Shown in pieces: positions 4,605 to 8,090 of a stretch of 8,090 bases of DNA. Positions within the stretch are counted from its first letter, which is position 1. The number at the start of each line of letters is the position of its first letter. The translations under genes and the position numbers were made by a program. Source of the stretch: Candidatus Iainarchaeum sp. (GTDB lineage: Archaea; Iainarchaeota; Iainarchaeia; Iainarchaeales; JAGHAR01); NCBI GenBank assembly GCA_021161405.1, contig JAGHAR010000064.1, positions 1 to 8,090 of the forward strand. The letters are read 5' to 3'. The notes beneath the pieces are model-generated. The model was not told the DNA's origin. It saw nothing but the letters and a program-made list of their open reading frames with translations, and did no database searches.

Positions 4605-6355
4605 TCTTCTCCCTCCTTCTTAATTTTTCTTCTCAATTCCTTAATTTCTTCTAAAAGTTCTTCTTCCTCTGTTGTAAGTGCGTTTTCCTTCTTTAGTTCT
4701 TCTCCGTGCTCATCTGGCACATCTGTATATATAATGTCTTCCTCGAAAAGATTCCTACCAACAACTGCTTTATCTATCGAAAGTGCAACTTCTTCTCCTT
4801 TCTTTGCTTCCTTTAATGATTTTCCTTCAGATTGTATGTCTACTACTCTTCCAAGGGATTTTCCCTCTTTAAACACCTTTGACTTAGATTTTAGTTTGCC
4901 ACACTCAATTCTTACTCCCACTATTGCAGGCTTTGAATTCCTAAATATAAAACCTTTAAGCACTCTTGCTTTTGCAGGCCACACAAGCTTATTAAGCTTC
5001 TCAATTCTTTCTAATTCCTTCTGCTTTTGCTGCCATTCCTCGAATTCTTCTATTAATTTGTATATTACGTTTCCTTTAAATATTTTGATATCTTCCTCCT
5101 TCGCTGTTTGCAATGCTATTTCATCTATATCTACATTAAAAGCGAATATAACTCCCAAGAATTTATCCTTTTTCTTCACAGCTATAGCGTCCATAATATC
5201 TCTTTTTGAAACGTTGCCTATGTCTGCCTTTCTAACCTTTATTCCTTTTGATTCTAGCATTTTTATAAAGGCTTCCAATGAGCCAAGAGCATCTGCCTTT
5301 ACTATCGGCCCTATGGATGCACTTTCAATTCTTATCTTTGCAATCGCTGCCTTTATTTCCTCTTCCGCATTTTCAATGTCTGCCGAAAGTAATGGGGCTC
5401 CTGCTAATACGTTGTCAAGATTAGGTGCAACAACCTTTACGCCAGAAGCAGCGCATACGCTATTTACATGCGAAAACTTTTTTTTCGGATCTCTTATCTC
5501 TTCTAGTGGTTTTGGTTTCAACAAAGCCCTTATTTTTGTTCTTATTGTACCTTCGATACTTGCTGTTATAATCTCATCTCTTACGTGCAAGCAACCTTCA
5601 AACAGAATTACATCGATTGTTTTCCCTAGGCCTGTTTCTTCCTTTACTTCTAGAACAGTGCCTTTTGCCTTTTCTTTGCCGCTCAATTCCAATCTTTTGC
5701 CTAGAAATTTCTGCGAGAGGCCAGCGATTAACACAAGCAGCTCAGGAATTCCCTCGCCTGTTAGTGCAGAGACAGGTACAATTGGAATTTCTTTTGTGAA
5801 ATCTTTGCATCTGTCAAACCTCTCGCTTTTAAATCCGTGCTCAAATAAACCGCCTACTAATGAATATATTTTCTCATCTAATGCTGTTTTCGCCTCTTCT
5901 GATTGATTGCTCAGATTTGTCTGAAAACTTCCTTCTACAGAATTCCATCCTTGGATTAGATCGATTTTGTTGGCAGCTACAACAAAAGGTGTCTTGAATG
6001 CCTTGAGGATATTTATTGCTTCTACTGTTTGCGGTTGTATCTGCTGTGTTATATCTATAACCAATATGGCTATGTCTGCTATACTGCCGCCTCTTTCGCG
6101 TAAACTTGTAAATGCCTCATGACCGGGAGTGTCCATAAAAAGCAGACCAGGAATCTTTAGTTGGAAGCCATACTCCGCTATTAAATTTTCAGCTATATCT
6201 TTCACAACTTCGATTGGCACTTCTGTTGCTCCTATGTGCTGAGTGATTGCCCCAGCTTCTTGCTTTGCTATGCTTGTGCCTCTAATTTTATCTAGCAGGG
6301 TTGTTTTTCCGTGGTCTACATGTCCCAATACGGCTATTATCGGCTGTCTAATCAT
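4601..6355 (-). CDS. infB: Translation initiation factor aIF5B (IF2-type GTPase)
   Basis: A 584-residue GTPase that promotes ribosomal subunit joining, archaeal/eukaryotic IF5B type. G-domain motifs are in order: P-loop GHVDHGKT at 11-18, switch I region EAGAITQHIGAT at 33-44, DTPGH at 75-79, NKID at 129-132, and VPVSALTGEGI as G5. Beta-barrel domain II, the alpha/beta/alpha domain III, the linker helix and C-terminal barrel domain IV follow, ending in a charged helix. The length is normal for archaeal aIF5B, with no long N-terminal extension as in eukaryotes and no intein in the P-loop. ATG at 6355 has AGGTG at 6361-6365, 5 nt upstream. The TGA stop overlaps the S6e ATG (ATGA, 4 nt), with GGAGG for S6e inside the last infB codons, so S6e translation is probably coupled. 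Confidence 0.97.
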   Translation of the reverse strand: MIRQPIIAVLGHVDHGKTTLLDKIRGTSIAKQEAGAITQHIGATEVPIEVVKDIAENLIAEYGFQLKIPGLLFMDTPGHEAFTSLRERGGSIADIAILVIDITQQIQPQTVEAINILKAFKTPFVVAANKIDLIQGWNSVEGSFQTNLSNQSEEAKTALDEKIYSLVGGLFEHGFKSERFDRCKDFTKEIPIVPVSALTGEGIPELLVLIAGLSQKFLGKRLELSGKEKAKGTVLEVKEETGLGKTIDVILFEGCLHVRDEIITASIEGTIRTKIRALLKPKPLEEIRDPKKKFSHVNSVCAASGVKVVAPNLDNVLAGAPLLSADIENAEEEIKAAIAKIRIESASIGPIVKADALGSLEAFIKMLESKGIKVRKADIGNVSKRDIMDAIAVKKKDKFLGVIFAFNVDIDEIALQTAKEEDIKIFKGNVIYKLIEEFEEWQQKQKELERIEKLNKLVWPAKARVLKGFIFRNSKPAIVGVRIECGKLKSKSKVFKEGKSLGRVVDIQSEGKSLKEAKKGEEVALSIDKAVVGRNLFEEDIIYTDVPDEHGEELKKENALTTEEEELLEEIKELRRKIKKEGEE

Positions 6356-6388
6356 ACCTACACCTTATTAATTTCCTATAGTTGAAAA

Positions 6389-6405
6389 CCATAAAAACCT
6401 ATAAA
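6389..6405 (-). promoter_or_regulatory. Candidate promoter of the aIF5B gene (tandem TATA-like boxes)
   Basis: In the 89-nt gap between NDK and aIF5B the minus strand reads TTTATAGG (6398-6405) followed by TTTTTATGG (6389-6397). The first, at normal spacing, would start transcription near 6375, leaving about 20 nt to the ATG with a complete ribosome-binding site. This is the only gap of this size within the NDK-Kae1 stretch, which makes an internal promoter plausible but unproven. Confidence 0.35.
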
Positions 6406-6420
6406 CTCCAAAAATTGGAG
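6406..6420 (-). repeat. Perfect inverted repeat upstream of aIF5B (operator or terminator hairpin)
   Basis: Minus strand reads CTCCAA TTT TTGGAG, a perfect 6-bp stem with a 3-nt spacer, 25 nt after the NDK stop. The stem is followed by TTTATAGGTTTTTATGG, so it could act as a transcription terminator for the L7Ae-NDK unit. Alternatively it is an operator, because it directly abuts the TATA-like box that follows it. The sequence alone does not decide between these. Confidence 0.5.
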
Positions 6421-6444
6421 AAATTATTTACCTTATCTTTTGCA

Positions 6445-6930
6445 TTATTTGCCGGAAGCTATTTTACGTTCCCTTTCAGCGTACACCCATTCAAAATCAA
6501 TCCTATTGTAGTCGTATAATTCCTCTTTTTTAAAGAATCTGTTTATTTCCTTCTTTGCAATTTCAACGTTTTCAGATGCATGTACAACGTTGCATTGAAT
6601 ACTCATCGAGAAATCTCCTCTTATTGTTCCGGGCATTGCTTCTCTTCCAAGAGTAGGGCCAACCATCCTTCTCACTACTGCAACGGCTTCTTTTCCTTCT
6701 AACACGAGCAAAACAGAGGGAATGCTTGCCATAAAAGATACCAGTTCGTTGAAGAAGGGTTTATCTTTATGGTGCTCGTAATGCTTGTAAAGTTCCTCAA
6801 TGTTAAGTTTTTTCATCTTCATGCCAACTACTTTTAGACCCTTAACTTCAAACCTCTTTATAATTTCCCCGATTAGAGCTCTATTAACAGCGTCTGGCTT
6901 TATTATTACGAGTGTTCTTTCCTTTGGCAT
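6445..6930 (-). CDS. ndk: Nucleoside diphosphate kinase
   Basis: A 161-residue enzyme that transfers the gamma-phosphate from ATP to (d)NDPs through a phospho-histidine. Visible motifs are TLVIIKPDAV at 6-15, with K11; HYEHHKDKPFF at 50-60, with Y51; R87/R88; T93; PGTIRGDF at 100-107, with R104; and NVVHASEN at 114-121 with the catalytic H117. The C-terminal YDYNRIDFEWVY fits archaeal NDKs. The start is ATG at 6930, because the protein then begins MPKERTLVIIKPDAV as usual and AGGTGA lies 4 nt upstream. The upstream 33 codons overlap L24e and are rejected. Minor departures from the common family pattern are SIP where SGP is usual, and HASEN where H(G/A)SDS is usual; the catalytic residues are kept. 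The gene sits in its standard archaeal place between L24e and aIF5B and may supply GTP for translation. Confidence 0.95.
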   Translation of the reverse strand: MPKERTLVIIKPDAVNRALIGEIIKRFEVKGLKVVGMKMKKLNIEELYKHYEHHKDKPFFNELVSFMASIPSVLLVLEGKEAVAVVRRMVGPTLGREAMPGTIRGDFSMSIQCNVVHASENVEIAKKEINRFFKKEELYDYNRIDFEWVYAERERKIASGK

Positions 6931-6934
6931 TCCA

Positions 6935-6940
6935 TCACCT
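6935..6940 (-). promoter_or_regulatory. Ribosome-binding site deciding the NDK start
   Basis: AGGTGA on the minus strand, 4 nt before ATG at 6930. It lies just after the L24e stop. The longer open frame that begins at 7029 overlaps L24e and would run through this site. Confidence 0.75.
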
Positions 6941-6947
6941 TGTAACA

Positions 6948-7121
6948 TCACTTCCTCTGTTCGATTGCTTTCAGAGTCCACTTTACCTTTCTTGGATTCC
7001 TTTTTAGCTTTAGCATGTTTTTCTCGCATTTCGTAGAGCAGAAATACAGGATACTACCGTCGTTTTTTACGAGCATTTTCCCCCCAAAATTAAATTCTTT
7101 GCCACAAAAAGAGCATCGCAT
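6948..7121 (-). CDS. rpl24e: Ribosomal protein L24e (eL24), zinc-binding
   Basis: A 57-residue large-subunit protein. It starts [10 protein letters not shown] and carries the four zinc-ligand cysteines C3, C6, C28 and C32, in the spacing CxxC ... FCSTKC. The conserved C-terminal [10 protein letters not shown] follows at 40-49. This is the complete archaeal L24e domain at its usual length. ATG at 7121 is chosen because AGGTGA lies 5 nt upstream; the in-frame GTG at 7130 would add MKP and overlap that site. The gap to the S28e stop is 5 nt, and NDK starts 17 nt after its own stop. In the ribosome it lies at the subunit interface. Confidence 0.95.
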   Translation of the reverse strand: MRCSFCGKEFNFGGKMLVKNDGSILYFCSTKCEKNMLKLKRNPRKVKWTLKAIEQRK

Positions 7122-7126
7122 AGGTT

Positions 7127-7132
7127 TCACCT
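7127..7132 (-). promoter_or_regulatory. Ribosome-binding site for L24e, fused with the S28e stop
   Basis: AGGTGA on the minus strand, of which TGA is the S28e stop codon. It lies 5 nt (AACCT) before the ATG at 7121 and so decides for that ATG over the in-frame GTG at 7130, which lies inside the ribosome-binding site. Confidence 0.75.
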
Positions 7133-7342
7133 TGTAGCTTTAATCTCCTTTGCCTCTCTTTCTGTGTCAAGCAGAACTATTAGGTCTCCTTTCTTTGGAT
7201 TTCCTTTAACATTTCTCCTCTTTATTCTACCCTTTTCCGGCCCTTCGAGTATTTTGCAGAGTATCTGTATTACCTCTCCGTGGACACCTGTTCTTTTTAC
7301 AATTTCAACTACTTCTGCCAGTGTACCTTTTTCCTCACTCAA
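7127..7342 (-). CDS. rps28e: Ribosomal protein S28e (eS28)
   Basis: A 71-residue small-subunit protein of normal family length. The family pattern is clear: [18 protein letters not shown] at about 9-26, then the basic strand [11 protein letters not shown] at 37-47, and the C-terminal signature [11 protein letters not shown] (archaeal form L-ETEREAR) at 57-67. S28e is an OB-fold protein of the 30S head near the mRNA exit. The start is TTG at 7342: it is the first codon after an in-frame TAG, and AGGTGA lies 5 nt upstream. It lies between L7Ae (15-nt gap) and L24e. Its own TGA stop is part of the AGGTGA used by L24e, so translation of the two is probably coupled. Confidence 0.95.
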   Translation of the reverse strand: MSEEKGTLAEVVEIVKRTGVHGEVIQILCKILEGPEKGRIKRRNVKGNPKKGDLIVLLDTEREAKEIKATR

Positions 7343-7347
7343 CTATC

Positions 7348-7353
7348 TCACCT
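7348..7353 (-). promoter_or_regulatory. Ribosome-binding site for S28e (TTG start)
   Basis: AGGTGA on the minus strand, 5 nt (GATAG) before a TTG codon at 7342. The codon directly before this TTG is an in-frame TAG, and no ATG or GTG follows in frame near the N terminus, so this site decides for a TTG start. Confidence 0.75.
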
Positions 7354-7357
7354 TTTT

Positions 7358-7717
7358 CTATTTCTGCAGTTCCTTTAGTGCATTTACAATTTCTACTAAT
7401 TCATCCTTTGCATCTGCCTCATCTACTACTGCAACACTTGAGGCGCTCACAGCAATGCCTGCCTTCTCGCCGAGTTCTTTCTTGCTTTCAACAAAGGAGC
7501 AGGGAATACCTTTCTCTTTGCATAGTACTGGCAAGTGCATTACTATCTCTTTTGGATCTACGTCTTTTGCTATTATTACTAATTTTGCTTCGCCTCTCTC
7601 TACAGCTTTTGTTACTTCGTTTACTCCTATGCGAAGTTTCCCGCCCTTTTTATTTACCTGCTCTAGCAGGTTTAACTGTTTCTCTACCAACTCCTTAGGG
7701 ATCTCTACTTCTTCCAC
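7358..7717 (-). CDS. rpl7ae: Ribosomal protein L7Ae (eL8), kink-turn RNA-binding protein
   Basis: A 119-residue protein covering the whole L7Ae family length. It shows the RNA-binding signature GVNEVTKAVERGEA at about 31-44, where archaeal homologues usually have GTNETTKAVERG. The core LVIIAKDVDPKEIVMHLP follows at 46-63, with SKKELGEKAG at 78-87 and the loop/beta segment AVSASSVAVVD near 89-99. L7Ae binds kink-turns in 23S rRNA and in box C/D and H/ACA guide RNAs, and is a subunit of archaeal RNase P. The start is taken as GTG at 7717 because GGAGGTG lies 6 nt upstream. A TTG at 7738 would add seven residues but would precede the ribosome-binding site. It heads the conserved L7Ae-S28e-L24e-NDK cluster, and its stop is 15 nt before the S28e start. 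The leader contains hairpins that could serve autoregulation, which is inference. Confidence 0.95.
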   Translation of the reverse strand: MEEVEIPKELVEKQLNLLEQVNKKGGKLRIGVNEVTKAVERGEAKLVIIAKDVDPKEIVMHLPVLCKEKGIPCSFVESKKELGEKAGIAVSASSVAVVDEADAKDELVEIVNALKELQK

Positions 7718-7723
7718 GTAATC

Positions 7724-7730
7724 CACCTCC
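7724..7730 (-). promoter_or_regulatory. Ribosome-binding site deciding the L7Ae start
   Basis: The minus strand reads GGAGGTG, complementary to the archaeal 16S 3' end, followed by a 6-nt spacer (GATTAC) and a GTG codon at 7717. This supports the GTG as start. The TTG at 7738 lies upstream of this site and would place it inside the coding region. Confidence 0.75.
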
Positions 7731-7753
7731 TCGAGCAAAATGCTTTCATCTTC

Positions 7754-7772
7754 ATAGGCAGAATAAGCCTAT
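7754..7772 (-). repeat. Small hairpin in the L7Ae leader
   Basis: A perfect 6-bp inverted repeat with a 7-nt loop. The mRNA strand reads ATAGGC, TTATTCT, GCCTAT. If transcription starts near 7775 it would form right at the 5' end of the L7Ae mRNA. It has no T-run immediately after it, so a leader structure or operator is more likely than a terminator for the upstream gene. Confidence 0.45.
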
Positions 7773-7796
7773 TAGATATTAAAAATTTCTAACAAC

Positions 7797-7808
7797 AATA
7801 TTTAAAAC
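7797..7808 (-). promoter_or_regulatory. Candidate TATA box for the L7Ae operon
   Basis: On the minus strand this reads TTTTAAATATTG, a good match to an archaeal TATA element. It sits just after the stop of the upstream synthetase gene. With normal spacing (about 25 nt) transcription would start near 7775, giving a leader of roughly 58 nt before the GTG of L7Ae. I see no clear BRE next to it, so this is a candidate by composition and position only. Confidence 0.4.
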
Positions 7809-7814
7809 CATAAC

Positions 7815-8090
7815 CTATCTGTGCGCAAACCACAGTTTTGCTGAATTTTTTTCTAATTTATCAATCCTTGCAAAGCCAAAATTATCGAAATGAACGACCT
7901 CATCCACGCTGCATCTTAACAGAGAGGAATCTGTTATGCCTAGCAATTTATCAGCACTTGGCATCGTAACCTCAACCTCTAATGCTCTTTCCTCGGCAAT
8001 CCATGACAGGTTTTTTTCCTTTTTTCCTTGAAAGCTTAAGAATTCCGCCTCTATTACTAATTCTGTTAATGCCTTTATCCTTATATTACA
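7815..8090 (-). CDS. gltX: Glutamyl-tRNA synthetase, C-terminal part (5' end outside window)
   Basis: The last 91 codons of a gene entering from the right edge, ending in TAG at 7815-7817. The encoded end looks like the beta-barrel anticodon-binding domain of archaeal/eukaryotic-type class I Glu/Gln-tRNA synthetases. It contains the segment EVEVTMPSADKLLGI, followed by a stretch like the family's 'VGDIVQFERFGF-R-D' motif (here VDEVVHFDNFGFARID), and it finishes FAHR as these enzymes often do. GluRS charges tRNA-Glu (and tRNA-Gln in archaea using the amidotransferase route) with glutamate in the cytoplasm. The catalytic Rossmann fold with its HIGH and KMSKS signatures would lie outside the window, so the assignment rests on the C-terminal domain only. 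Most archaea lack GlnRS, so GluRS is preferred over the related GlnRS. It precedes the L7Ae gene by 97 nt and probably belongs to a separate transcript or an upstream part of the same one. Confidence 0.8.
   Translation of the reverse strand, partial: CNIRIKALTELVIEAEFLSFQGKKEKNLSWIAEERALEVEVTMPSADKLLGITDSSLLRCSVDEVVHFDNFGFARIDKLEKNSAKLWFAHR

Noticed and set aside
4734..5906. A 390-codon open frame on the + strand opposite aIF5B
   Set aside because: It lies wholly antisense to a strongly recognised gene, its product is rich in Ser/Phe/Ile with no family pattern, and it has no plausible ribosome-binding site. Other + strand frames (for example 2897-3565, 4069-4623, 7164-7721) are shadows of the same kind.
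6295..6330. Intein in the P-loop of aIF5B
   Set aside because: Inteins occur in archaeal infB genes, but here GHVDHGKTTLLDKI reads through without interruption and the protein has normal length.
6931..7029. Longer NDK starting at 7029
   Set aside because: The extra 33 residues overlap L24e and precede the AGGTGA at 6935-6940; NDK proteins begin at the MPKERTLVIIKPDAV segment.
1..8090. CRISPR array, insertion sequence, tRNA or rRNA gene, integration site
   Set aside because: I looked for spaced direct repeats, terminal inverted repeats, transposase motifs and tRNA-like sequence and saw none. The window is almost fully occupied by housekeeping genes.

Overview
The window is a piece of an AT-rich archaeal chromosome. 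It carries a long, gene-dense run of translation and transcription genes, all on the minus strand and transcribed from position 8090 towards 1. The archaeal assignment rests on gene content: L7Ae, S28e, L24e, S6e, S24e, S27ae, aIF5B, aIF2 gamma, Rpo7 (RpoE'), Spt4 (RpoE'') and Kae1 are archaeal/eukaryotic families with no bacterial form in such an arrangement. The recurring ribosome-binding site AGGTGA/GGAGG also fits an archaeal 16S 3' end. I cannot fix the lineage. The AT bias and charged protein tails would suit an uncultivated euryarchaeal or DPANN genome, but that is a guess.

Layout in transcription order. (1) 8090-7815: 3' end of a glutamyl-tRNA synthetase gene. (2) 7814-7718: a promoter/leader region with small hairpins, ahead of the L7Ae gene. 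(3) 7717-6445: L7Ae, S28e, L24e and nucleoside diphosphate kinase, closely packed. (4) 6444-6356: an 89-nt gap with a perfect inverted repeat and TATA-like sequence. (5) 6355-990: aIF5B, S6e, aIF2 gamma, a PIN-domain (Fcf1-like) protein, Rpo7, Spt4, S24e, S27ae and Kae1, mostly with overlaps or gaps of a few bases. (6) 20-1: the first six codons of a further gene behind a clear ribosome-binding site. The + strand holds no convincing gene.

The genes work together in protein synthesis: ribosomal proteins of both subunits, two initiation GTPases (subunit joining by aIF5B; initiator-tRNA delivery by aIF2 gamma), a tRNA synthetase, a tRNA-modifying enzyme (Kae1, t6A), a probable rRNA-processing nuclease (PIN/Fcf1), and RNA polymerase and elongation components (Rpo7, Spt4). 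NDK supplies GTP. This is a conserved archaeal neighbourhood, not a mobile or defence island; I found no CRISPR array, IS element, intein, tRNA or rRNA.

The points most worth checking are: Lys/Glu-rich C-terminal tails on S6e, S24e and Rpo7; hairpins and a partial kink-turn-like motif in the L7Ae leader; an inverted repeat abutting a TATA-like box upstream of aIF5B; stop codons fused with Shine-Dalgarno sequences; and several start codons (L7Ae GTG, S28e TTG, aIF2 gamma TTG, shorter Rpo7, NDK, L24e and Kae1) that differ from the longest open frame or from ATG.
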